This document shows, piece after piece, positions 53,776-62,509 of a DNA stretch of 64,000 nt. The stretch spans positions 682,001-746,000 of the forward strand of contig NZ_CP037423.1 in NCBI RefSeq assembly GCF_007754155.1. The letters run 5' to 3'. The position numbers were made by a program, and so were the translations under genes. The first letter of the stretch is position 1; the number at the start of each line of letters is the position of its first letter. Under the pieces are notes generated by a model, which searched no databases, had not been told where the DNA came from, and worked only from the letters and a program-made list of their open reading frames with translations. The stretch is from Stieleria neptunia. Lineage in GTDB: Bacteria; Planctomycetota; Planctomycetia; Pirellulales; Pirellulaceae.

Positions 53776-56733
53776 CTAGTTCACGTACAGAAATTCGCTC
53801 AAGTTCAGGATGACCAGGCACAACGATTCGAGCGAATGATCGCGCAGGTACTGTGTCATCTTTTCAGCTTCTTCCTCGGACGCGTCTCGACCGAGCGCCA
53901 GTCGCAGCGCGGTCGCGGCGTATTGGTCTTCCCTGGCCGTGTTGCGGACGCGCTCGGCAAAGTGGTGGCTGATCGTATTCATGAAGTCGCTGTTGAGCAG
54001 GTACAGCGGCTGCAGCGAGACGGTCGACACGCGTCGCAGCGAACAGGTTGTCACGGCCGCAGGGCTATCGAACAGCGTCAACGATTCTGCGATCCGTTCG
54101 CGTTGCTGTGGCAGGTAGACGCTCCGCCGGTAGCCGTCTTCGGCATCATCGTCACCCACGCTCGGGCCTCCCACCGTCGTGTCCAGTCGGCCGGCGACGG
54201 ACAACGCCGAATCGCGAATCGCCTCGGATTCCAGTCGTCGCGGGGGCCAGCGCCAAAGCGATTGGCAATCGGGGTCCAAGTCATGATTGCGTTGTGAAAA
54301 CGCCGCCGATTGTCGATAGGTGCTCGAACGCAGGATCAGGCGATGGATGTGCCGCGTGCTCCAGCCGCTGGCGACCAATTCGTCGGCCAGCCAATCGAGC
54401 AGTTCGGGATGCGTCGGTGAAGCGCCTTGGGTCCCAAAGTCGCCCGAGGTGGCAACGATCCCGGTGCCAAAATGCCACTGCCAAATCCGATTGACCCACA
54501 CACGTGCGGTCAACGGATTGTCCGGGGACGCGATCCAGTCGGCCAAATCGGTCCGTGAAGTCACCTCGTCGGGCGTCGGTCCAAAAACCGCCGGCCAGCC
54601 GGCGCGAACTTCCGGGCCGATCGACTTGGCATCGCCACGCAACCGCAGATAGGTTTTCATTTCCGCGACCGATCGGAGATCACGCGGCAAGGGCCAACGC
54701 ATTTCGTGGGGCGCGACGGTCACGTCCGAATCGCCACCGCTCCAGCCCCAGACTTGTGGGATCGACGCGATCGCGGAATCGAGTGCGGAAAACGCTTTGC
54801 GCTCCTGGGCATTCATTCCGCCGATCACCGACTTGGGGATCACCAAGACGGGTTCGGGGACGCCGGCACGACGCTTCTGGGCGACCATTCGCGCGTGAAC
54901 GGAATCGAACAATTGCCAACGCGCGTTGACCCACGATTCCGTTTCGGCGGGGGCATCGGCCAGCAACAGGTTGCCGGGTTGCCCGCGCGTAAAAAACGCT
55001 TGCAATCGGTAGTAGTCGCGAATCGTAAACGGGTCGAACTTGTGCGTGTGACACTGGGCACATTCCAGCGTGACGCCCAAGAATGTTTTTGCCGTGGTGT
55101 TGACCACGTCCACCAAAATGTCTTGACGTTGAATTTCTTTGTCCAGCTCATTGCCGCTGTATCGGGCGGCGGCCAGGAAACCCGTCGCTTCCAAACAACG
55201 CGACTCCTCCGGCAATTCGTCGCCGGCAAGTTGCTCCCGAATGAACTGGTCGTACGGTTTGTCGTCTTGGAAACTTTGGATCACATAGTCACGGTAACGC
55301 CAGGCGTATGGCCGTGGTCGGTTGTGTTGATGACCGTTGCTCTCGGCCCATCTGGCCAGATCCAACCAGTATCGTCCCCAACGCTCGGCATAGGCCGGTG
55401 AACACAGCAATTGATCGATCCAGCGATCGAGTGCTTCGTGACTGGCTGCTTGTTCCAACCCCGGAAACGCCGAGGGTGGAAGCCCCGTCAGGTCCAATGC
55501 AATTCGACGTTGCAGCGTCGGCCACGAAGCCGTTTCCGTCGCCGTGATGCCCAGGTCCTGTTGGTTGCTGGCGAGGAACGCATCAATGGGTGTCCGCAAT
55601 GGCCGAGTTGTCGCGACCGCAGGAATCTCGGGGCGATCGACGCGTTGCAGCGCCCAGTGATCCGTCTGCATCGCGGGCGTCGGCAACAACTGATGGTCCC
55701 AGACGACGCCTTCATCGATCCAATCACGTAGCACGCGGATTTCGTCCGCACTCAGTTGCGTGTGGTCATCACCTGGCGGAGGCATCTGCTTTGCCGGATC
55801 GGACGATTCGATCAACGCAATCAGATGGCTGGCATCGGCATCGCGAGGCGACAAGTGATTCAAGACCTCGTCGTAATGGTCCAGTCGCAATCCGGATTCC
55901 GGTTCGTCGCCGCCGTGGCACCCGAAACAATGTTGTCGGAGAACCGGATAGACCTCGGTGCGAAAATTGACGGTTGCGGTGAGTGTCGGCGCCGTCGTCG
56001 GATTCGTCGCCGGCGGCTTGGTCGTCGGCGTTGGGGCAACCCGGGCGGGCAACCCGAAGGATTCCATCCAGGTCGTCGCCAGCGATAGCTCGGAAACCAA
56101 AATTCGATCGTCACGTTCGGTCTTCATCCCCGTCGCGAATCCGATCCAGCCGATCGAGTCAATCGCGTTTTTCGCGGAGACCTCGATGGCGGGCGTTCCC
56201 GCATCGGTGATTTCGGGATCGATCCAGACGCTCAATCGGTCATACGGTAGTCCGCTGCCCGATTGCGATCGCGAGACTTTGGCCAGGATGGTGTAAACGC
56301 GATCGCCTTGCAGCTGGGTCTCGGAAAAATGCTGCGACGTCGACGTGTAGCGTGCCATGAAGGCGTTCTTGTCCTGGTCGACATGCAGCCCGATGTTCGG
56401 CACACCGCCGTTGTGCCCCGCCGCGTCGCCTCCGTCCTGTTCGTCGAGCCACAGAACCAGAAACTCTCCGTTTCCGTTTGGGGGTGTGTCGATGCTGGAC
56501 GAATCGTAGCGGAGCTGAAAACGAACCAGCAGTTGGTCGCCATCAAAGGGTACACGGAGCTGTCGTCGGAGCGGATTGTTTCGCCCTCCGGTCCCGCGGA
56601 TTTCAAACCACTGCGCCGTCCCTCCCGAACGCGATCGTGTCCAATCGCCCGACCAGCCGACCGGATTCCCGGCCTGGACCGGCGCGTCGTGCCATGTGCA
56701 GGTGAGTAGCAATGCGATTGCAAGAAAACGCAT
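53776..56733 (-). CDS. PSD1 protein with N-terminal LamG-like module and PSCyt1 domain
   Basis: This 985-residue exported protein has a signal peptide (MRFLAIALLLTCTWHDAPVQ), then a LamG/concanavalin-like beta domain (about 25-225: WFEIRGTGGRNNPLRRQLRV, GNGEFLVLWLDEQDG), a Thr/Pro linker (231-252), and PSCyt1 with CFGCH at 269-273. DUF1549 has a second haem-type motif CAQCH in LECAQCHTHKFDPFTIRDYY. DUF1553 ends the protein (PLTARVWVNRIWQWHFGTGI; VSLQPLYLLNSDFMNTI). The N-terminal module probably binds glycan. The paired DUF1501 gene follows after 8 bases. Confidence 0.92.
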   Translation of the reverse strand: MRFLAIALLLTCTWHDAPVQAGNPVGWSGDWTRSRSGGTAQWFEIRGTGGRNNPLRRQLRVPFDGDQLLVRFQLRYDSSSIDTPPNGNGEFLVLWLDEQDGGDAAGHNGGVPNIGLHVDQDKNAFMARYTSTSQHFSETQLQGDRVYTILAKVSRSQSGSGLPYDRLSVWIDPEITDAGTPAIEVSAKNAIDSIGWIGFATGMKTERDDRILVSELSLATTWMESFGLPARVAPTPTTKPPATNPTTAPTLTATVNFRTEVYPVLRQHCFGCHGGDEPESGLRLDHYDEVLNHLSPRDADASHLIALIESSDPAKQMPPPGDDHTQLSADEIRVLRDWIDEGVVWDHQLLPTPAMQTDHWALQRVDRPEIPAVATTRPLRTPIDAFLASNQQDLGITATETASWPTLQRRIALDLTGLPPSAFPGLEQAASHEALDRWIDQLLCSPAYAERWGRYWLDLARWAESNGHQHNRPRPYAWRYRDYVIQSFQDDKPYDQFIREQLAGDELPEESRCLEATGFLAAARYSGNELDKEIQRQDILVDVVNTTAKTFLGVTLECAQCHTHKFDPFTIRDYYRLQAFFTRGQPGNLLLADAPAETESWVNARWQLFDSVHARMVAQKRRAGVPEPVLVIPKSVIGGMNAQERKAFSALDSAIASIPQVWGWSGGDSDVTVAPHEMRWPLPRDLRSVAEMKTYLRLRGDAKSIGPEVRAGWPAVFGPTPDEVTSRTDLADWIASPDNPLTARVWVNRIWQWHFGTGIVATSGDFGTQGASPTHPELLDWLADELVASGWSTRHIHRLILRSSTYRQSAAFSQRNHDLDPDCQSLWRWPPRRLESEAIRDSALSVAGRLDTTVGGPSVGDDDAEDGYRRSVYLPQQRERIAESLTLFDSPAAVTTCSLRRVSTVSLQPLYLLNSDFMNTISHHFAERVRNTAREDQYAATALRLALGRDASEEEAEKMTQYLRDHSLESLCLVILNLSEFLYVN

Positions 56734-56850
56734 TTTGTTGAATCAGCGGTGGGCGAATGACTGGGGGGGATCCGCTAGTATAGCCAATTCCAAATCACCA
56801 TGTTTATGAATCTGGTTTGTTCCACCATCGCTACCCGTCCGGAAACTTTC

Positions 56851-57729
56851 ATGCGAATTGCCTGTCCGATGCGATCGCGGATCTTGTCGATGATGCTGAT
56901 CGCTTGCTGCCTCAGCGTCTGCTTGATCCGTCCCGCGCGAGCCGACGACTTCACGGTCGTGAAGGGATTGGCGTTCAGCGAAACCGTCCCCGCGCTGACA
57001 CTGGATCTGTACCTTCCCAAGGCGTCTGCCGATCCGTCGCCCTGTGTCATCGTCATTCAAGGCGGCGGCTTTCGTCCGCAGAACGGACAGCGATTCAAAC
57101 CCTTTGCCGAACACCTGGCGAAGCACGGATTTACAGCTGCGTTGATCTCGTATCGCGGAAGTCCCGACCATCGGTTTCGCGATACCTTGGCCGACGTGAA
57201 AGCCTCCGTCCGATTCGTCCGCAACGTGGCCGAGAAATATCAAATCGATGCCGACCGGATCGGCGCAGCGGGCCGGTCGGCCGGCGGTACGCTCGCCGCG
57301 CTGTTGGCGGTCACCGGCGACCACGACGATCCCGACAGCCGCATCCAAGCCGCCGTCTGTTTCGCCGGCGTGTTCGATTTTGTGAGTCGGTTCACGAAAC
57401 AGGAACAGTTGGAGATTCAACCGAACGCGAAGAAAAAACGGAAAACCAACGGAGAGTGGATCGGCCCCGAGTTTTCACCCGAGGATCCGCAATGGTTGGC
57501 CGCTTCGGCGATCACACACGTCGATCCGAGTGATCCACCGATCCTGCTGCTGCACTCCCGCGACGATTCCACCGTGCCCTGGTTTCAGTCACGCGACATG
57601 CACCGCGCGATGACCGAGGCCGGCGTCGATGCCGAGATCCGGGTCTATGAAACGGGAGGCCACTCGGTGTCGCCCAAAGACAGAAACTCACTCGACGACA
57701 TGGTCGAATTTTTTCAAAAGCGACTCTGA
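56851..57729 (+). CDS. Secreted alpha/beta hydrolase (esterase)
   Basis: This 292-residue hydrolase has a signal peptide (ILSMMLIACCLSVCLIRPAR, then A-DD), oxyanion-strand CVIVIQGGGFRPQNGQRF, nucleophile elbow GAAGRSAGGTLAAL, acid in LLLHSRDDSTVP and catalytic His in YETGGHSVSP. It resembles feruloyl/acetyl-esterase-type enzymes of glycan breakdown. ATG 56851 has GGAAA upstream; an ATG at 56800 adds 17 residues ahead of the signal. TAGTAT at 56776-56781 might be a -10 element. It diverges from the PSD1 gene at 56733. Confidence 0.85.
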   Translation: MRIACPMRSRILSMMLIACCLSVCLIRPARADDFTVVKGLAFSETVPALTLDLYLPKASADPSPCVIVIQGGGFRPQNGQRFKPFAEHLAKHGFTAALISYRGSPDHRFRDTLADVKASVRFVRNVAEKYQIDADRIGAAGRSAGGTLAALLAVTGDHDDPDSRIQAAVCFAGVFDFVSRFTKQEQLEIQPNAKKKRKTNGEWIGPEFSPEDPQWLAASAITHVDPSDPPILLLHSRDDSTVPWFQSRDMHRAMTEAGVDAEIRVYETGGHSVSPKDRNSLDDMVEFFQKRL

Positions 57730-57758
57730 ACATCACCCCAGCGGGACGCGTCACAGCT

Positions 57759-57868
57759 TGTCGATTGAATCGGGATCTGCGGAGTCCATGGTGAGCCGCT
57801 GGCCGTCAGGCCTCGGGCGGGCGCCGAAATGCCCGGCCGCTTACGCGTCGCGGCTCACTCAATCGACA
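57759..57868. repeat. Nested palindromic element upstream of a PSD1 gene
   Basis: The outer arms TGTCGATTGA (57759-57768) and TCAATCGACA (57859-57868) enclose GTGAGCCGC (57791-57799) and GCGGCTCAC (57850-57858) around a GC-rich centre. The rest of the 348-bp gap (57730-58077) has no gene. Confidence 0.85.
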
Positions 57869-58014
57869 GCCCGGTCAGCGAGCGGCGCGTGTTGGACGCA
57901 CCACCCGCACGCGCCACTGGCTCACGCCACGTGCTGAGATGTGGGATTCCGCTCGTGCTTTTCCCCCCTGCACACCAAGGGCTCCAGCCTCGGGGGCGGG
58001 GACGGGATTTGGGG

Positions 58015-58020
58015 TACAAT
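58015..58020 (+). promoter_or_regulatory. Possible -10 element of the PSD1/DUF1501 operon
   Basis: TACAAT lies 57 bases ahead of the ATG at 58078, after GGGATTTGGGG. No -35 box is clear. Confidence 0.3.
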
Positions 58021-58077
58021 GCTCGGTGCATCATTTCAAATCCGAACTCTCAAATTTGAGATCGCCCGTTTGGGTAA

Positions 58078-60783
58078 ATGTCCATGAGGACCATCGTCGC
58101 CATCATCTTGCTCCCGTTGTGGATCCTACCACCGCTCGTCGCCAGCGATGACGTCACCGAAGGTGAAAAATTGTTTGCGTTGAAGGTCAAACCGCTGCTC
58201 GCCGAGAAGTGCTTGGCCTGCCATGGGGCAGAACCCGATGACATCCAAGGCGGACTGGATCTACGGACGCGAGAAACCGTGATCGCCGGCGGTGACTCGT
58301 TCGAGGATGAAGTGCTGATCCCCGGCAAGGGCGATGCGAGTTACCTCTATCGGACCGCCAGCCGATCGGAGGAAGGCTATGAAATGCCTCCCAAGGAAGC
58401 CGACCAGCTGACCGAAGCCCAGACATGGTGGATTCGTGATTGGATCGATGCGGGGGCGCCGTGGCCGGATGAAGATCGCGTCGCATTGATTCAGCAGCGA
58501 TACGCCGAAGGCGAGCAGGTGGCAACATCCAAGGCGCTGTCGGACGATTGGCAGAACCGGCGCTATGAACCCCAGAAACTATGGTCCTATCGGCCGCTGC
58601 AGCACGTCGACGTGCCCGCCGGCAAACACCCGGTGGACTGGTTCATCGACCAGAAACTGGCCGCGGCAGAACTCGCGCCCGCACCGCCAGCCCGTGCCGG
58701 CGAGCTGGTGCGGCGGATGAGTTTTGGTTTGACCGGGTTGCCCCCCACGCCCGCGGACGTCAAACGCTTTACCCGCGAGTACGCCAAGAACCACGAGGGG
58801 GCCGTGCGTGCGTTCGCGCAGCAATTGATGGCGTCGCCCCACTACGGCGAACACTTCGGTCTGCGTTGGTTGGACGTCGTTCGTTACGCCGACACCGCCG
58901 GGTTTGCAAACGATTACAGCCGCCCCAACGCCTGGCGCTACCGCGACTATGTTGTGCGAGCTTTCAACGACGACAAACCCTACAACGAATTCATCAAGCA
59001 ACAAATCGCCGGGGATGAGATCGACCCCGATGATCCAGAGAATTTGATCGCGACGGGTTTTTTGCGGATGGGGCCGTGGGAACAGACCGGCATGAGCGTG
59101 TTCAAGGAGACACGTCAGCAATGGCTCGACGACATCACCGATTCGGTCGGCCAAACGTTTCTCGCCCACGCCTTGCAGTGTGCCAAGTGTCACGATCATA
59201 AATTCGACCCCGTGCCCACCCGTGACTACTACAGCATGATGGCGGTGTTTTCGACGACCCAGTTCGCCGAACGGGATGCACCGTTCCTGGAGGTGGAAAA
59301 CAAGGCGGGTTTCGAGGCGTCCGACGATTGGGTCCAAGCCAAAGTCGACGACTACCAGCAACAGAAAAAGGAACTCAATCAGAAAGTCGCCAAGGCGCGC
59401 AAGCAGGAGACCGGCGATGCGAAGGTCGGCGACAACGGGCTGGATCCCGGCGACGAAGCATCGTTGGCCAGGATGTCAAAAAACATCGCGCGGCACAGTT
59501 GGGAACTCGACCGCACCCGGCCGATCGCCTTTGCCGTCTACACCGGAAAGACGATCCAACGCAACAATGTCGGAAATCGGATCGCGTTGCCCGAGAACCC
59601 TTGGACCAAGGGGCAACTCGAAACCGACGCCATCCTGGCCGGCGGCAACGTCTATTCACCGACCGAACCGGTCCAACCGGGACCACTCAGCGCGGCGGTC
59701 GCGCTCGGGCAGATGCTGCCCCCTTCGTTTCCCGCCGGCAAGGGGAAACGCCGATTGGCGTTGGCACGGTGGATCGCCGCCGAGGACAATCCATTGACCG
59801 CCCGCGTGATCGTCAACCGCGTCTGGTCGTGGCACTTCGGCAAAGGGCTGGCCGGCAACCCGAACAACTTCGGCGGCACCGGGGCCTTGCCGACGCACCC
59901 ACAGTTGCTGGACCACCTGGCACGCCGGTTCATGGATCACGGTTGGAGTATCAAAAAGCTGAATGAGCTGATCGTCACCTCCCAGGCCTATCGCCGCAGC
60001 ACCCGCCATCCGCACCCCGAACGGCAAGCCGCTCGTGATCCCAAGCTGAATCTTTACGCCTCGTTCTTACCGCGTCGATTGACCGCCGAAGAGCTTCGCG
60101 ATGCCATGTTAGTCGCCAGCGGTGAACTCAACCGCAGCGTCGGCGGGATTCCGGCGCGGCCGGACGTGAACTTGGAAGTCGCTTTCCAGCCACGCCAAAT
60201 CATGGGCGGGGCGGCTTCGGTGTATGAGCCCGATCCGACTCCCCGGCAACGCAACCGCCGCAGCCTGTACGCCGAGAAGATTCGCGGGCTGAGGGATCCG
60301 TTCTTCGAGTCCTTCAACCAACCCGGTCCGGACAAGTCCTGTGAGTTGCGGGAGACGTCGACGGTCGCACCCCAGGCGTTGACGCTGCTCAATTCCGAAG
60401 AGGTCTTTGACCGATCGATCGGGTTTGCCAAACGCCTGGTTGATGAACAGCTCGCTGACGACGCCACGATCGAACGCGCGTTTCAATGGGCGTTGGGGCG
60501 TTCGCCGACCGCTGAGGAACGTTCGCTGTGTCTGGATCAATGGAACGACGCGACCGCTGAAGAGTCGGCGCGATCCTACGAAGCCAAAACGTGGCCGGAT
60601 CAGATCGAGCGGACGGTGATGGCGGAAAAGACGGGACAACCCTACGACTTCATCGAAACCATGCCGGCTTACACCCATTACCAGCCGGACCTTCAGCCCG
60701 CCGACGTCGACGCGAAAACGCGCGGACTGGCGCACGTCTGTTTGGTGATTTTTAATCTGAACGAATTTGCCTACCTGGACTGA
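58078..60783 (+). CDS. PSD1 protein with PSCyt1 domain, compact form
   Basis: This 901-residue exported protein has the basic layout of the group. A signal peptide (TIVAIILLPLWILPPLVAS) is followed by PSCyt1 with CLACH near residues 43-47, DUF1549 (about 185-400: LVRRMSFGLTGLPPTPADVK, RWLDVVRYADTAGFANDY) with the second CxxCH motif in ALQCAKCHDHKFDPVPTRDY, a charged helical stretch (about 425-465), and DUF1553 (about 560-895: PLTARVIVNRVWSWHFGKGL). Two potential haem c sites are present. The DUF1501 partner begins 2 bases after its stop. ATG 58084 is an alternative start. Confidence 0.93.
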   Translation: MSMRTIVAIILLPLWILPPLVASDDVTEGEKLFALKVKPLLAEKCLACHGAEPDDIQGGLDLRTRETVIAGGDSFEDEVLIPGKGDASYLYRTASRSEEGYEMPPKEADQLTEAQTWWIRDWIDAGAPWPDEDRVALIQQRYAEGEQVATSKALSDDWQNRRYEPQKLWSYRPLQHVDVPAGKHPVDWFIDQKLAAAELAPAPPARAGELVRRMSFGLTGLPPTPADVKRFTREYAKNHEGAVRAFAQQLMASPHYGEHFGLRWLDVVRYADTAGFANDYSRPNAWRYRDYVVRAFNDDKPYNEFIKQQIAGDEIDPDDPENLIATGFLRMGPWEQTGMSVFKETRQQWLDDITDSVGQTFLAHALQCAKCHDHKFDPVPTRDYYSMMAVFSTTQFAERDAPFLEVENKAGFEASDDWVQAKVDDYQQQKKELNQKVAKARKQETGDAKVGDNGLDPGDEASLARMSKNIARHSWELDRTRPIAFAVYTGKTIQRNNVGNRIALPENPWTKGQLETDAILAGGNVYSPTEPVQPGPLSAAVALGQMLPPSFPAGKGKRRLALARWIAAEDNPLTARVIVNRVWSWHFGKGLAGNPNNFGGTGALPTHPQLLDHLARRFMDHGWSIKKLNELIVTSQAYRRSTRHPHPERQAARDPKLNLYASFLPRRLTAEELRDAMLVASGELNRSVGGIPARPDVNLEVAFQPRQIMGGAASVYEPDPTPRQRNRRSLYAEKIRGLRDPFFESFNQPGPDKSCELRETSTVAPQALTLLNSEEVFDRSIGFAKRLVDEQLADDATIERAFQWALGRSPTAEERSLCLDQWNDATAEESARSYEAKTWPDQIERTVMAEKTGQPYDFIETMPAYTHYQPDLQPADVDAKTRGLAHVCLVIFNLNEFAYLD

Positions 60784-60785
60784 TC

Positions 60786-62183
60786 ATGGCTGCTCACTAT
60801 CCACATCGACTGGCGATGCCGACCCGCCGCGAGGCTTTGTATGGGCTCGGCGCGGGACTCGGTTCGGTCGCGCTGACATCGCTGCTGCAAGCCGATGAGT
60901 CGGGACAGACTCATCATCCGGCCAAGGCCAAGCGCTGCATCTTTTTGATGATGGAAGGCGGGCCGTCGCATCTGGACACGTTCGATCCGAAACCCGAGCT
61001 GACCAAGCAGCATCTCAAAGCGTTCACCCGCAGCGGCGAGATGGAAAGTGCGATGTCGTCGGGAAAACGCTACTTCGTCAAAAGCCCCTTCCAATTCACC
61101 AAGGCGGGCGAGTGTGGCGCGGACATTTGCACCGAGTGGAAACACTTGAGCCAGATGGTCGATGACATCTGCTTCTATCGCGGGGCGCAAGTCGAATCGG
61201 TCAACCACCCGACGGCCTGCTACCAGCTCAATACCGGCAATCAGTTCGGCGGCGATCCCGCAGTGGGCGCCTGGGTGACCTACGGCTTGGGCACGATGAA
61301 CAAGAACCTGCCCGGATTTGTGGTCCTGCCGCGATCGAGCTATCCGCAGGGCGGCGCGGGGAATTGGTCCAACGGATTCCTGCCCGCCAAGTTTCAAGGC
61401 ACGCCGCTACGGCCCGAAGGCAGTCCGATTCTGAATTTGAACCCGCCGGCAGCGGTGTCGCCTCAGCGGCAGCGCGAAAATCTTAATCTGTTGGGGCAGC
61501 TCAACAGCCAACACCTCGCCACGCGACCCGGCCGGGGTGAGTTGGAAGCGCGAATCGCCAGCTATGAATTGGCCTACCGGATGCAGACCGAAGTCCCCGG
61601 CGTGCTGGATTTGGAGGGCGAGTCACAATCGACACTCGATGCCTACGGGGTGGGAGAAGCGGCGACGGATTCGTTTGCGAGAAAATGTTTGTTGGCCCGG
61701 CGGTTGGTCGAAAGCGGTGTGCGATTTGTTCAAGCCTATGCCGGAAACTGGGACAGCCACGACTACATCGAAAAAGCCCACGGGGCGTTGATTCGCTCGG
61801 TCGACAAACCCATCGCGGCGCTGTTGCGAGATTTAAAGCAGCGCGACATGCTCAAGGACACGCTGGTGATCTGGTGCGGTGAATTCGGCCGCACACCCGA
61901 CAACGGGCTGCGCGGCGGGGGGCAGTCCTACGGCCGTGATCACAACGCCAAAGCGATGGCGATGTGGTTCGCCGGCGGCGGGACAAACGCCGGTCACACG
62001 ATCGGAGCGACCGACGAGATCGGTGCTAACGCCGTCGAGTGCGTGCACCACATTCGCGACGTGCACGTCACGCTGTTGCATCTGCTCGGGCTGGACGACA
62101 ACCGGCTGACCTACTTCCACGCCGGCCGCCACAAACAACTCTCCCAATTCGGCGGCCAGCTGATCAAGGAATTGCTGGGTTAG
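60786..62183 (+). CDS. DUF1501 protein paired with a PSD1 gene
   Basis: This 465-residue exported member begins with a Tat-like segment (PTRREALYGLGAGLGSVALT), then KRCIFLMMEGGPSHLDTFDP with the metal-site Asp, VIWCGEFGRTPDNGLRGGGQ, SYGRDHNAKA, and IRDVHVTLLHLLGLDDNRLT. It lies 2 bases behind the PSD1 stop, so the two are almost certainly co-translated. Confidence 0.92.
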   Translation: MAAHYPHRLAMPTRREALYGLGAGLGSVALTSLLQADESGQTHHPAKAKRCIFLMMEGGPSHLDTFDPKPELTKQHLKAFTRSGEMESAMSSGKRYFVKSPFQFTKAGECGADICTEWKHLSQMVDDICFYRGAQVESVNHPTACYQLNTGNQFGGDPAVGAWVTYGLGTMNKNLPGFVVLPRSSYPQGGAGNWSNGFLPAKFQGTPLRPEGSPILNLNPPAAVSPQRQRENLNLLGQLNSQHLATRPGRGELEARIASYELAYRMQTEVPGVLDLEGESQSTLDAYGVGEAATDSFARKCLLARRLVESGVRFVQAYAGNWDSHDYIEKAHGALIRSVDKPIAALLRDLKQRDMLKDTLVIWCGEFGRTPDNGLRGGGQSYGRDHNAKAMAMWFAGGGTNAGHTIGATDEIGANAVECVHHIRDVHVTLLHLLGLDDNRLTYFHAGRHKQLSQFGGQLIKELLG

Positions 62184-62187
62184 ATCA

Positions 62188-62232
62188 AAAAGGGGAAAGG
62201 GGTTTTATTGAAAAGGGGAAAGGGGTTTTATT
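62188..62232 (+). repeat. Short tandem duplication after the DUF1501 gene
   Basis: AAAAGGGGAAAGGGGTTTTA (plus TT) occurs twice, at 62188-62209 and 62211-62232, with a 23-bp period. It starts 5 bases after the stop. Confidence 0.85.
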
Positions 62233-62270
62233 TTATCTCGTTGTTCGACGCGATCAAATGAGCAAGAACG

Positions 62271-62468
62271 TTGGTCAAAAAATTGGTTGGTCAAAAAATA
62301 AGAAAAGAGATGCAGCACACGAGTACGAGTGAATCAATGGGAGGCAACGGCGAAGGCCGTGCTGAACCGCAATTGTCGATTCATTGTCTCGTTGGGGTTC
62401 CCGATGAATAATATCTGCCTCCACCTGACGGAACTCTTCATTTTTTGACCAGCAAATTTTTTGACCAA
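62271..62468. repeat. 198-bp element bounded by 29-bp inverted repeats
   Basis: The left arm TTGGTCAAAAAATTGGTTGG plus TCAAAAAAT (62271-62299) matches the reverse complement of the right arm (62440-62468) at 27 of 29 positions. Each arm is itself a double TTGGTCAAAAAAT-like unit. The interior has no plausible gene. With the tandem above it fills the 326-bp gap before the last sulfatase. Confidence 0.85.
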
Positions 62469-62509
62469 GCCCCTGTCGTCCAACGGACGCACCATTTTTC
62501 CGCAGAGCC

